Shown piece after piece: positions 38,301 through 51,600 of a DNA stretch of 64,000 bases; position 1 is the stretch's first letter, and every line of letters begins with the position of its first letter. The notes beneath the pieces were generated by a model. The model was not told where the DNA came from. It saw nothing but the letters and a program-made list of their open reading frames with translations, and made no database searches. The stretch lies in the NCBI GenBank assembly GCA_008694505.1, contig VZDJ01000174.1, forward strand, positions 4,323,408 to 4,387,407, given 5' to 3'. This DNA is from Cyanoderma ruficeps (taxonomy: Eukaryota > Chordata > Aves > Passeriformes > Timaliidae). A program made the translations under genes and the position numbers.

Positions 38301-38757
38301 CTGAGAAGGAGTTGGCCTGAATTGTTTGTAGAATAATGGTCATTGCCCCCAAAACCCAGTGCAGAAGTTTGTGGAGTTTAATACCCAAAAAATGGGTACT
38401 TGATAATAAATCTGTGGTCACAAACGGGACCTTTCTAAAGGGCAATATTCTGAAGCTATTTTCTAGGAATAACTGGAGCAATCTGCCCCTTTTGTACATT
38501 AATCCTGTTGGATTGTGTTTTATATGTGACACAGATGTTGTTATGAAAATAGCAATGGATGGACAGCAGGGACTGGCAGCTGTGGAAGCAGATTATTACA
38601 TGTAATTTTTTACCCAAGTCATTTTCTCCAGGCATATCTCTGTCTCATAAGTTCAAGGAAGTTTGGAGGATGACTCCCTGTGCCCCACAGCCATCAGGGT
38701 AAATTCTTCCCTGGTTACACCTGGTTTCTGTTGAATCCTATTCTACCATGAATTAAT

Positions 38758-39005
38758 CACAGAATCTCAGACTGGTTTGTATTGGGAAGGACCTTAAAGC
38801 TCATCCAGTGCCACCCTTGTCATGGGCAGGGACACTTTCCTCTGTCCCAGGTTGCTCCATGTCCTGTCCAACCTGGCCTTGGATACTCCAGGAATGGGCA
38901 GCCACAGTTTCTCCAGGCAGCCTGTGCCAGGGCCTCACCATCCTCTTGGTGTTTTCCTGAATTCCTGTCTCACCTCATCATCCTGCTACATCAGGAATGC
39001 GATCT
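38758..39005 (-). mobile_element. CR1 fragment, - orientation
   Basis: It begins CACAGAATCTCAGACTGG and carries GACCTTAAAGCTCATCCAGT, GTTGCTCCATGTCCTGTCCA and ACCTGGCCTTGGATACTCCA. Confidence 0.9.
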
Positions 39006-40277
39006 TAAATTCACGCTGATCATGCCAGTGTATTTAACATCAAATTTTTGCTTTAATAAATAAATGTTACGGCCTCTGTGAGGCCAGCTTGAGTTACTGA
39101 AACTGCTGCTCTTTAACTTGTTACCATTTTAACTACCCAATCTTTGCAGCGCGGAGATCAAAATACAAGGTGTAAAGTTCTTACCCTGGTAGTGAGATGA
39201 CAGCACTTAATGGAAAGGGTGGTTGAAAATATTGCAGTTCTTCAGTGCAGCTGCATGGGGGTGAAGCTCTGGCAGGTGATGATCGTTATGCAATTGTACT
39301 GGCAGGAGTAATTAGAGATTTACAAGTGCTTGTAAATGCTTCTATTTATAGAATGGACACTTTATTCAACGAAATGCTAATCTTTTCTGCAGCGGGAGGA
39401 AATGTCAGAGTGAAGTGTTTCATCCTTAGGTTGGGGCTGGACTGTAGTGTCCAAAAGAACAGCACTTAGTTCTTTTTTGTAAAAGGAAAGAACTAGAGGT
39501 TTCCAAGAGACTTGGACATGAGAAATGGAGGAAGGATATTTTGAATTATGCGATTTTTATATTAATAATTTGGCTTCTGAGATTTGGAATATGTAGTTTT
39601 AATTCTCAGCCTTCTAGTTTTCATTAACTGTAAATCTGGGAAAAGATAATTTAAATGCATTTTGTTAGCTGTTTTTATTTTGTGAATAAACTTGTCCTGG
39701 CAAATTAAAAATTAGAACCATTATGAAAGTATTTTTGGTAATCTTTCCCTTTAAGAGACCCTGAATGTCCTCTTAAATACAACTAATGTATCCCACTGCA
39801 GTGAATAGTAACACGAATCAGGCTTAAACCCAAAATTAGAAAAAGCCTGCTTTTTACTGAATTAGTTTCGTGATCTACTTGGTTATGAAAGTTTCAGAAT
39901 AGGGTTTTTTTTTCCCTTCTTTGTGTTATTTTTGTTGCGCTGTAGTAAGTCATGTTCTTGTTAGCACTCACACTCGTACGTGCACAGTAAGTGAGAGGAT
40001 CTGCTCTGTTAATTCTTATTTAATCTAATTAGCACCTCTCCCAGTGCAGGAAGCAGCAGAAGCAGGATTTCTGGGAAGAGGGGACAGGGATTGCTGCAGA
40101 CTGACCCCAGCGTTCGGTCAGCGAGGACAGGAAGAAGAAAAGAGAGAAGAAAAATGTTTGTAAAGACTGAATCGTTTTTGACAGTGGGGCAACCTTTTGT
40201 AAGGTGGGATGAAATAAATCTTGGATTATGGTCGTTGTTCCCAGTAGCTCCTGTGGCTTGTTGGGCCAGGGGAATGT

Positions 40278-40368
40278 ACAGAATCATGGAATCCCAGGCT
40301 GGGTTGGGTTGGAAGAGTCCTTAGAGATCATCCAGACTCAACCTCCCAACCACAATCCTGAACAAAAC
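40278..40368 (-). mobile_element. CR1 fragment, 3' end only
   Basis: It reads ACAGAATCATGGAATCCCAG, GGTTGGAAGAGTCCTTAGAG and ATCATCCAGACTCAACC; about 90 bp. Confidence 0.85.
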
Positions 40369-43300
40369 CATGTTTTCAGGAGCTGCTAATATGTGTTGTT
40401 ATACAAACTTCTTCCTGTATCTACACAATAAGGAAGTAATTTTTTTATACTGGAAGCAGATTGCTGATAAAGTTGTATATAAAGAAGAAAAACTTTGTGT
40501 TTATTAGATGATTTTCTATGGTGTATTTTTTGTGGGTGTTCACTGTTGGAGCCAGGCTTTCTGCTTGATCTCTGTGTCATAAACATGCTTGGTTTTGGTT
40601 TTTGTTTTTTGTTTGTTTGGGTTTTTTTAATAGCAGAGAGGTTTTCTTAGTGGAATTTTTTTATGCTTTCCACCCTTAGAGAAGACAGATGGATTTGTTT
40701 ATCTGCTGCGAGGTTCAGGGCCAGATTATAGATGATTTTGCTTCGTGTCATTTTAAAAACCTTCTTGTTTCTGAGCGTGGAAGTTGGCGATAGTCACGTG
40801 ATTCATGGTGGAAAAATTCTCTGCAGGCTGTTGCCTTAATAGGCTTAAAGGAATTAGCAGTGATGTAAATAATAGTTGTGTGTGTGGTGGGTGGGCAAGT
40901 GCCAAAGCGAGGGCGTGTTTGGGGTGAAGCCCTTCCCAAATGATTTTCTGCAAAAATAACCCTGTGCGGTGAATAATGCGTTTTTATTTCTTACGAGCAA
41001 CGTTGAGAATCTTCGTAATGATGGATCTTTAATTAAAAATGCAGGCGACGCCTGAGGGCATTGAGATTTGAAGGAGCCTGGAGCGGTGTTTGCGTGAGCA
41101 TCTCTCTGACACCCTGTGGTGGCTCAGCTTGGCCCAGGGAAAAAAAAAATAAATCCCAGTCGCAGGTGTTTGGAAGCTGAGGAATAGGAGCAGCAGGGAA
41201 GAGCCAGGCAGGCCTTCGTGTGCCAGCCTTTCTGAGAAAAGCAGGAGGGATTTCAGGAGACACTTCAGTGCCGTTTATAATTTTATTTGTGTGCAGAATG
41301 CACCCGCCACAGCCGAGGGGAGCGTGGGCGCTGCTTGGGAGGCACAGAGAGATACAGTGCCCAGAACTGGGGACAAATGTGCCCAGGAATGGGCCAAGGT
41401 GGCTTTGAGACTCTGCCACACGGGATGGGGACATGCAGGGGCAGCACGGGCAGCTCAGCTGACTGTCCCTGGGCAGAGGAGGTCAGGGAGGGAATAACAT
41501 GATGTAGCTGACGGTGAGGGATTTACAACTGTAGTAGTACGATTACAGCAGTAGTATTAAATATTAATAGCATCTGAAATCCTCCTGCAGTTTAATTTAC
41601 AGTGATCTTTATAAATTGCCCCAAATTCTGTACGTTGCCAAATGGACTAGAGATATTTTATTAAGAAAGAAACAGGTTTATCTGAACCAAGATATATGTT
41701 TCAAAACTGAGACACAGTGTCTAGTGTATGTTACACTTGGCATTGATTATGATTCCTCTTTATCAAGTGCACTTGTATCAAGGAGCTTTATCATTTTCAA
41801 AGTTGGGTGATTATTTTTTCTTCTAAATATTTTGTTCTTTTTCAAATACTTGTCTGTTTGGGGCCACATAACTGTTGTAGGGCAGCTGGATTTAGAACAC
41901 AAAAACTGACTTTGGAAGTTTATGTAGGGGAAAACGAGGTCATGTAAAGGGGGAGTGTAATCAAACTAAAGAGGGCGTAAATTTTGTGTTAGGAATATTG
42001 GCTGGAGAAGCGAGTTGTGCTCTGTTACCAGGGATTAGGTCCCACATTATAAATTCACTGCCCTGCGTTCCATTGAGGATCAAGTTTTAGTCCCTTTAGG
42101 AAACTCTGTGCCCCCTTCTTCTTTTCCAGAGAAACAGAGAATACGGAATGATACGAGAGAATTTATTCTCAGCTACTGCAAGACCGATGCTGTTTTCACA
42201 GCTGAATTTTTCCCTTTGCAATGTTGCCTGTGAGCATCAGCCTCATTCCTGCAAGTTTCCTTTTAGAACACCTCCCAAACCTTTGCATCCTTGGAATGTG
42301 AGAGCATTTTAATCGGATTTTGATGGCATTTCTTAGAACAAGGAGTGGGAGAAGGAGGAAGATTTCATGGAGATCTGTGAGATGGTGGAAGGGGCAGATT
42401 GATGTGGATAAGCTGATTGGGTTAGTGGCTATTTTGGAGAGACGAGGTCATGGACTTGGGAGGGAGGGAATGGCGTCAGGGATAAGTGGTTGAGACAGAA
42501 CTCCAAGTGGATTGGAAGATGAAAGGGAACGGACAAGGTGAGTGGAGTTCATTCTGCCTGAGAGACGGAGCTCAAGCAGGGACAAAAATAAATCCCTGCA
42601 ATTTCGGTGCCAGTGTGGGCTAAGTCTGGTCAAGGGAAGCTGAAGGTGAAATAACCACTTCTCCAGACTGCAGACTCAGGAAGGCAAAGATCCTGGTTGG
42701 GATTTTTTTTAATAATCACAAGCAGGAAGCTCCATATTCCACGGGATGCACAAATGAGTTTACTCACATGGCAAATTCACACCGATAGAGGATCCAGTGA
42801 GAGGAGTCCAAAACTGCCCCTTCGCAGGCTGCCCAAAAGAGGCAAGAGGATGGCAACACAAATTTGGGCCCCTGGTTACAAAGTACAGTGTGAGTTTTCT
42901 AAAAATGAAGAGTATGACAGCTTTTGAAAGAAAAAATAATCTAACCTTACATAGCTGCCTGCATCTGCTACGAGTTTAAATATACTTCTGTTAGGAAAAA
43001 ATTCAGGTTGCTTCTTGTAGCTGAAATTATAATTACTGCTGGTTTTCCCACTTCTCTGCAGTAAGAATATAATTAAAGCCAAGGCTCTTCTCCTGCTTTT
43101 TGCTAGCGGAGGTACAAAACTGCTTTGTCATGGTAAAAGTCCCATTTTGATGGAAAATCAGCCGTTTGCAGGTCAGCTGCTCAGGTAGCACTTCACAGAC
43201 TGCTGCCCCAGAAAAGAGCTTTACAATAGAAAGTAAATTACAGTAATTGAGATTACAGCAATGCAGAGCTCTGTGTTTAACCGGGTGATTGACAGCGCTT

Positions 43301-43586
43301 GAATATGCAAACAGTCCTACCTAAATGTGGTTTTAACTGTTCAGATTTGGTATGTCCGTGCAGTCCGAGTTATTTCTCCCTCACCTTTCAGTTGCACGTC
43401 TGGGTGGCAATTTCTTGTTGATTCTTTAATGGCTGTTTGAAAAATAAACATTCTTCTGCTTTTTACAGTTACGTGAGGTCACTTTTGCTTGGGAACCGAT
43501 TTTTTTCTTCTTAGAATACTCTGGATTTTTGTCTCACATGGCATTGCCTGTGTAGGTCTGAGTCGGAATATTTTGTTTATTTGCAG

Positions 43587-43715
43587 GTGAGGTCTGGGCA
43601 GTGTCTCTGTAGTGATCACGTTCCCTGTCCTTAATGTGCCCTTGGTGACCAAGCTCTTGTTGTCGCTATGAGAAGGGATTCAGGCCCTATGGATTGGTTG
43701 CAGCAGGAAATTATG
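43587..43715 (+). other. KIAA1671: KIAA1671 probable 5' UTR exon with uORF start
   Basis: A strong acceptor (TTTGTTTATTTGCAG ending 43586) and a perfect donor GTAAGT (43716) bound 129 nt. It lies 253 bp before the start-codon exon. All frames leading to ATG 44022 are interrupted, so it is noncoding for the main protein. It holds a 4-codon uORF (43634) and the start of a 30-codon uORF (43668). CAG|GTGAGG at its 5' end also resembles a donor, so the acceptor assignment is less certain. Confidence 0.6.
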
Positions 43716-44013
43716 GTAAGTGGGAGTGTGGAAATTTGTAGGATATATTTATTTCCATTGTATTTGGTTGTTGGGCCAAGTCAGTAAATAATGTTGTGTT
43801 TTAGAGAAGGAACACTATGTCTTTCAGCGTGATAAACTCTGGGATCAGCATATCTGAAAGGCACCTTAATCTGAGTTTGCTTCCTTGTGAATTTATGTGA
43901 GAATGATGTTATTTGATGTTCATGCTGACTCTACATCAATACTTGCATTTTTCTCTTTTTTTTTGCAGATTCTTTTTCCTTGCTGGAGTTTTTCAGTTCT
44001 GTTGAATGTGTAA
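43668..44013 (+). other. KIAA1671: Spliced upstream ORF of KIAA1671 (30 codons)
   Basis: ATG at 43668 reads 16 codons to the donor (MRRDSGPMDWLQQEIM), continues with 14 codons from 43969, and stops at TAA 44011-44013, 8 nt before the main ATG. It exists only if the 43716/43969 junction is used. A likely effect is reduced or re-initiated translation of the main frame. Confidence 0.45.
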
Positions 44014-45607
44014 TTCCAGCTATGGCAACAAGAGTAGAAATAAATTCTACTTTGGCGTCTTTGACGGCAGTCCCTGACCTAGCTGAGCTCAGGGCTGAGG
44101 AGAAGGCACAGCGTGTGTATGTCAGTGTGCTTTCAGATGCCAGCCACAAGGCAAAGGAGGCCTCTACATCGCTGACTCTCGAAGAGAACAAGAAATTTGG
44201 GAATTCCTTGAGGTCTGCAACGATGCCCTCGCTGGGATCAAGGCCGAGACTTTTCCCAAAGCCTTTTTGTAAAGAGAAACCCTCGGATACGTTTGCAAAT
44301 GTCAAACCGCCCGTCCCAGCGCTCAGATCCAGCAGCATGGTGAGAAAGACCACTGAGGAAACATCCTCTGTGAAGGTGTTGAGTGGCAATGTCCCTCCCT
44401 TAGTGGATCAGAAAGCCATTGACGCTGAAAATCGGGCTGAAAGTGACGTGGTGACAAACGTGACTTTCTACACGGGGCCCAGTGCCAACACGGTCATTCT
44501 GTTCGAGCCAGCGGGCCCTGAGCAGGCCAGGGTCAGCCTGGCCCAGGAGAAAAGGGCTCAGGAGCGCAGGGGATTTACTGCTCTGCAAACCAAGGACCTC
44601 CAGGGCTCGGTGAAAGCAGCAGAGACACCCAGGAATCCTGACGGGTCTCTCCATAGGCAGATGTCGTTTTCCTCCAGTCTCAGACCAGACTCTTGGAACT
44701 CCCTCAAAACCAGTGAAAAGAAAGATGCTCATGACGTTCATCCAGGGGAGAAAAACAACGATGATGCAAATAATCTCAACAATAAAGTTGATTTCTCTGT
44801 TGATGTCCAGCAAAGGGCAAAACATAGACCAGTGTCTGCTATTTTTCTGGAATCATTACGGGATCAAAAGCATCACAATGTGGAAGCTTCTGAGGAAAAA
44901 TCTCCTACGGAGAAATCCGGGGTTAGAAAACCAAGGCCTTTGTCCATGGACCTGACAGCTAAGTTTGAACATAAAGATCTTTCTTCTTGCAAGAAGGCTG
45001 GTTCATCCCACGAAAGCAAGGAGAATGTATCCATAATTGCTTATACTGATGTGGGTAGTCGTGATCAGTCTGAAACGGGGCCAAAACATGAAGAAACTGA
45101 ATTTAATAAAAGCAGTTCTTCTAAAACAAATCTGAAATGCAGTAGTCAGGACATTGGCATCCTAAATAATGGGAAATACACCTGGGAAGCAAAACTTAAA
45201 TCTAAAAGTGAACAAACTGAGACAAAACCAGAAATAATTATTAACTTACATGGCCCTGAAAGAAGCCCTGAAACAACCAGTGAAAACAGAACTGCTAAGG
45301 AGGGGAAAAGACTGGATCAGAAGGAAACTTATGTATTCCTGGGCTGTGAAAGTCCTGCAGCTTCCTCGGAAAAAGAGAGCAATATCTTAAGAGGTAGCGT
45401 TAAAAAGCACATTAGTTTGTTTACTTCAGAAAATTCTAGTGCCACAGTGGATCCAGATCTTCTCCCAGCAACTGCTGAGAAGGAAAACAGGTGTGTGACC
45501 ATCCAGCAGAGGATCAAGGAGCTGACAACAGAGAATCCTGACGTTAAGGGAGGAAATCTGCGCCGCTCACTGCAGTCACGGCCACTCTCTGCTGACTTAA
45601 CCAAGAT
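43969..45607 (+). CDS. KIAA1671: KIAA1671 start-codon exon
   Basis: The acceptor is TTTTTTTTGCAG (ending 43968) and the donor GTAGGT (45608). 53 nt of 5' UTR precede ATG 44022; the coding part is 1,586 nt. Notable segments are KPRPLSMDLTAKFEHKDLSS near 44931 and the exon end SRPLSADLTK. The last codon, AT-G, is completed by the next exon and gives MFSSPTLGG. Reading on past the donor gives an immediate TAG. Confidence 0.9.
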
Positions 45608-48600
45608 GTAGGTTACAGAGAAATTCTGTTTAATCCTCTTGGCTTCATGTTGTTCAGTAAAATTTGTTCTCTCAATCCAGTAAAAAAAGCTTGATCATTT
45701 TGCTTCCACTTAATGTGATTTTTTTACTGTTATTCTTAAGCTCTTTTCCTGCCCTTTTTAATCCAAAAAAGAGAAAATTAAATATATTCTGACAACATCA
45801 GAAAAACATTATAAAGTTGTCGATATTGGGACCTTTGCATGTAACTGTCAATGAGAGATACTATAGCTTGTTATGCATCTCTAAATCTATTATCAAATTA
45901 GATGCATAATTAACAATTTTTGGAAATTCCTTTGGTCTAGATACAATTTAACCACCAAATACATTCATTTGCTATAAAATAGTGATGTTTCTCCTTTAGG
46001 AAATGTAATTTGATGGATAATTTCTACCAGCCTGCTTTGGTACGAAGCAACCCTGCTCGCTGACCAGCTGGTCTAAAGAAGTAATTCCAGTCCTTTGTTT
46101 TAGGTTTTCAAGTCCTACGTTGGGTGGTGAAGCAAAGCCTGAGAAACCTGGGGAGGCTGGAGCTGACTCCATCCACGACCTGCAGGAAAATCCAAAAGTA
46201 AGGAACTGGCAGCAGCTGGTGGGCTCCAGCTGGCTCTGGAAGGAGAAGGTGCTGTTGTGTGTGGCTTTATCAATCAGCGACTTTGAAACGGATATGGACA
46301 GTATTAGGGCTGCCACAATCCCAGGGGATTTGCTGGTGTGAGTTTGTCTTTAGGATGTGCAGAGAAAAGTTCAGGAGCATTGTGTCTGCTGAGTTTGTCA
46401 AGCTCCTTGTGCACACTGTTCAGTTTAGGAGTGGTAGAGAGGGAAGAATATTTTGTGTGCTGTTTTTAAGGGATTTCTAATGCACGAAACCCCAGTGGGT
46501 CACCTCTGGCTGCGGTGGGTTTGTGCAGTGATTGTTCTTTATTTTCTCCAAGCAGAGCATTAGCATTGTGCTTTCCTGCATCCATGTCCCAGCTCCTGGT
46601 AAATCCCAGCCTGGACCTTTGTCAGGCTCCTCAACAACATTTACCTGAGCGGTTTAGACAACAAAGTGTTCCAGGGAAAATAGGGATTTGCTCTGGAAGC
46701 TTTAGGCTCAGTTTCTAAGCAACACTTGAGTGTTGCAAAACAGAACTACTCTGGTGACAGTAGAGGAGATTTAATGTAGTTTAAGGGGGTTTGTAGTGAG
46801 TTCTCATGGCTTTTTTCCTGTCCAAGATAGGAATAAGTGGCAAGAAAAAGCTGCAGGTGCAAAGTTTCTGTAGTTCAGTGTTATTCTCAAGGAGAGAAAT
46901 TTGTTTTAAGAAGAAAACCTTTCATTGATGGAAGTGCTGTTTTCAGAATCTGACAATAAAGTAGGATTAAAGAAATTCCTTGGAGAGTATAGCTCAGACC
47001 TGAAAACCTTTATTTATAAATACCTTTAGTGTTAATTTTCTGATGTTCTTTAGCTTTTTTTAAGAAAATCTGAAGTCAACTCTGAGTTTTAAATTTTATA
47101 ACTTAAATAAAAGATTAACTCCTCTAAGACCTCTGGTATTCTTTGATTCCCTTTATTATTTGCACGCTGTGCTTTTTCAGTAAGTGCTCTTAAAAATACC
47201 ATCTTTAGGATGGTGCTTGTATTTCCTGTGAGTAGACAATAGTGGAGCATTGGTAATAAATATTAATTTCCATCTTTCCTTTTTTACCTCTGTTCAGCTT
47301 AATGTTTCTCATAGCTGAGCAGTTCCAGCTGTGATATTTACTCAGATCTTCTTGTTCCTTGTAGTTTGACCATATAACTGGTTGTTAGGGAGATAATTCT
47401 GTTAAAATCAAGATTCGGGGGCTGGAGCTACATATTCCCTTAGGTTACCTTGTTCTCAGTGGAGTTTGTGTTCAGGGAACATGAATGTGTTTGGCTTGTA
47501 CAGGCTCTGTTGTTCAAAGTAGGTACAAGTAAGTTTTAAAATAAACTTCCTTACACGTTTTAAAAATAAACTCAGATAACTCTTGGATTTTGTTGTTGCA
47601 GAGCAAGGAGCTGAAGCTCACCCATGGCACAGATCTCACCGAGGCATTTGCTCCTGGGAAGCCTTGGAAATCCCGGCAGGTTTTAAAGATAACCAATAAA
47701 CCTGATCAGCTGGAGAGGAAAGGGAGCTTCCTGGGAGATGGTCAGCATGTCTCACAGCAGAGTGACAGTTCTGTCTCATTCACGAGCAACATTGAGAAGA
47801 AATTAAACCCAGCACTTCTGGAAAAGCCCTTCATTAAAACTGTCCGGGCCACCCTGTTTGAGCACAATGTCCAGAAGCACAGCGTTGTTGCTGAGCATTC
47901 TGGGGCTGATCCTGCACCAAAAAGGAACCAGGAGCCTGAGGCAAAGCAGGACCTGGTGGTTTTGGGGCACAGCAGATGCTCGTGGATGGGAGAAGGGGAG
48001 GAAACCGCTGCTGCAAAGGAGCATCACAAGCAGCCTGATCCATCAAAACATCCAGCACATGTAGAGAAAAGTCCAAAACCAGCTGGTTCAAGTGAAGACA
48101 AGAAAATGAGTCCAGGGATTGTCTTAGAAAAATCTTTGGTTGAGAAAAGTGAAAAACCTGCTCCCAAAACTGCAGAAGATTCTCAAATTTACCAAAGAAT
48201 AGAGCCCAGGTATGAAATTTTTCAGACGTGTGGTGAAAGGGCTCTTAGTGAAGCCATCTCAATGGCTCCTGAGAAAAAGGCCATGACACTCAGAGCTAGA
48301 AAATCATCTGTGAAAGAGACTAAAACTGATGAGGACGTTTTACCCACAGGGCAGTCGGTTAAGGCAAGTAGTCACACTCTTTACTTGAAAGAAGAAAATG
48401 TTACTTCAGAAGCCAGAGAGACAAAAGTTCTCACAAGCAAGGCTGTGTTGAGAGAACCTGCTGGTTTTCTCTCCAGTGAATGCACTTTACCTGAGCAGAA
48501 AAGAGACTCTGATAAAACTGATCTTGAGCCACTGTTCATAACTGAGAAAATACCTTATTCCACAAACAAAAGTAAAGGTTTGGGAATGAGTGAAAAAGTT

Positions 48601-51600
48601 AACAAGCTACATGCTGAAATCAAAGGTGATAAGAGTGAAGTCTCTTCTGGAGATAAATCAGAGAGGATTAGTGTTGTGAAATGCTCTTCTGAGAAAAGGA
48701 GTTTCAGGTCAGGTGGGACAGACGTCCAGGAATTCCGAACCAACTTGGATCGTGAAGTGATTTCCACAAGTGTCAATAAACACGGGGCTCAGGCTTCAGT
48801 GCTTGCAGGTGGGCAGTATTTTAAATCTTCCAGTAACCACCCCCCTGATACAAAGGGACTGAATGTAACTAAAGAGGAATCTGGGGCCTTTGGGTTGAGG
48901 AAAAGTCTGGATTTCAATTGCAAAGAGCAGGGCTTTGGCTTGGCTTGTACAGCTCCTGAAAACAGCGAGAAACTCCGAGGAGCAGATCCAGAAGAGAAAG
49001 TCAGGAGAAGCAAAAGTAGCGTTTCTGACTTGAAGGCTTCTGAAAGGTGGAGGAGGAGGACCTTGCCTCAGGAGTCACTCAAGGTGGAGGAAGTTGTGTG
49101 GCTCACTCCTGAAAATATCAAGAAGCTGAGCCGGACAGATTCACTGCAATTGAATGAAAGTTCACTTAAGAAGAGAAGCAAAAAAATCAAAGATGGGGTG
49201 GAAGGTAGTGAGGCAAACCAAGCTGTTCTTGGCAGTCCTGATGATTACATGAACCATCAGAGTTCTGTCTTTGAGCCAAAGGCAACTTATTTTGCAGTGA
49301 CTTATCAGATTCCTGGTACGAAAAAAGAGAAAAGCTTTGTTGGTGCTCCCAGTGCAAGTGAAATTAATACGGTTTCTGGTTCAAGTGAGGGAGCAGCAAT
49401 TAATCTGGACTCTGTTTTTCCTGGAAGGTCCAAACCTTTGTTGCAGCAGCCAAATAAAAATGTGACAAGTTCAACTTGCAGAGAAGACTCCTGGGAAGCG
49501 CATGTTAGCAAGGATTGGGTCAAAGAAGATGAAAAAGATGCCGTTTTCTCCAAAAATGTTGCATTCGGTAATTTTCATATGTCTAGGAAAGATAACCAAC
49601 AGCATCCTGAGAAAGGTCTGGATCATTGTAAAGAGAAAATTATAGATGTTGATGCTTTCCTGTTAAAACGTGATCTGGAAAATACAGCTCAAGCTGATCT
49701 CAGGAGTGGCAGAAGGAAAGTCTCCTCTTGCCATGAGCCCTGGTCCCCGCCGCGTTCCGCGCAGCTGCGCAAGGACAGTGAACCGGGCCCCCAGAAAAGG
49801 AGTGACAGTAATTCTGATTTCCCTGGAAGGAAGGCTGAGGATGGGTACAGATCCCAAATTCTCGATATTGATGCGCTCATGGCAGAATATAAAGAGGAAT
49901 CGGCAAAGGCCAGTAAAGTTCAGGAGAAGCTCTCTGAAGATCTTGGCTCACTGCGCAGGGAGAAATCAAAGAACAAAAGGAATGTGTCGGATAGAATGAC
50001 TCTTACCTACAGCTGGAATGAGTGGAGGAGTGGATCAGACCACTATTCAGTTAATAACAAACCAGGTGAACGTGCAGAAGAGCAGCACAGGCCAGAGAAA
50101 CTAATCGTAAGTGAAAAAGGCAAAGAGAAACTGGAATTGCAGAGCCCCGAATTTGATAAGCAGAAGTCCAAAGACAGAAAGGTCAGCCCTCCTTACTGGG
50201 GAAACCCCGGCAGCATTTTTCCAGAGAAGTTTGTAAACTCGCCTGTGGAATGTGGTAGGAAGAAAACTTTCATCGTTGATGAGGATGAGGAAGTGAACTT
50301 GACCTCCAGAAATCAAGGTGCAAAATTTGTGATTGAAAAGGTACAGCCCATAAATGTAGTGAGCACGGAGCAGAGGCTGGAAGTCAATCTGGCCTCCAAG
50401 TTGTCCCTAAAGGCTGACGATGGGCTCTCACAGAAGAAGCTGGTGACAAAAGAACAGTTCTTGGAGGTGTCTCCAGAGGGCAGTTGGAGCAAAAACGTAG
50501 TGAGGAGCTCTACACTGAGAAGCAAAGACAGCACAAATAAAATGTGTGAGGGTGACTCTTTCAAAAGTAGGGGTGATTGGAAGAGCTACATGTCCGGGTT
50601 TGGGACTGTCCCCGCAGATCTCAGACGATCCTACTCGGAAAAATGCCGCCAGGGAAGGGACAGCCTGCCCCTCATGCAGGAGGTGAGGGCAAGGAAGGAC
50701 CTGCATCGATCCAGGCCAAGTTTCCCCTTGGAAGGTGTGGATAACTCTTGGAAACACAAGGTTTCAGCTCAGACAGAACCGTTCTTCCATGAGGATAAAA
50801 AGGTATTTTCAAATGGTCGCCAAGTGCTTCATGTAACTGTAACTGAGCTTTTCTTTATTAAGGATTTTATTGTGTCCTTGTAGCACTTTTCAGCACTGCA
50901 GCAAGGCAGCAGATCCATACTTTTCACTGGAGTTCATTTCTTTTTGGGTTCTCCTTTCTTAACTATTGCACTAGATGGCCTCATTTTTTGCTTCAAGTCT
51001 AGAAATACTTATTGATGTTTCTGTGGAGAGCTTGAAAAAGCTTTAAAAAATGTGCTTGTTATTTTTGTGATGCTGTGAACCTGGGAGGTTAAATTGTTAA
51101 CTCTGCAATTTTATATTTACTTGAAAATAAGTAATTCAGGTTTATTTTACAAGTTGTCAGCAGTGATGTTTTTGGACCTCTCTTAGTTTTTTGTCTTTAT
51201 CTGAAGGAAGCAAAATTTATTTTTATTGGGTCAATGGCCTTCATTTGTCTGTGAAATTCCTCTGCTTTCCTGACTTTGGTGAGAGGCAAGAGATTCTCTT
51301 CACACAGTGACCTGTGAATGAGATTCAGAGGTTGGATTTGGATGGAAGAGACCTTAATGGTCCTATAATTCTGTGATTAAAGTATAGGATGTTCATAGCT
51401 ATCATGTTTTTCCATTTTGCCTTTTCAGCTTTGAGTTTCCTCTGTTTGTTTTTTTTCCAAAAGGTATTACATATATAAAATATGTATATATGTATATGCA
51501 TATGCATGTCTATTTAATTCCATTCATAACTGTATTTTACAGGCTCCCAGGAAAGAGTGGAGCAAACAGAGCTCAGACAAAACAGAGGGAACAGACTTTT

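Larger units (their letters stand above)
23356..43586 (+). other. KIAA1671: KIAA1671 first intron, about 20 kb
   Basis: AT-richer, gene-free DNA with CR1 fragments at 24.1, 30.2, 35.2, 38.8 and 40.3 kb, a poly-T run with one undetermined base at 25203, and a small CpG-rich patch at about 28.9-29.25 kb. No conserved protein is recognisable on either strand. Confidence 0.6.

Noticed and set aside
43980..44021. Upstream extension of the KIAA1671 frame from a TTG codon
   Set aside because: Not an ATG; the real start at 44022 has a strong Kozak context and the expected MATRVE beginning.
50803..50883. Read-through tail of the giant exon
   Set aside because: Sequence after the GTATTT donor loses the charged composition of the protein, and the next exon joins in frame.
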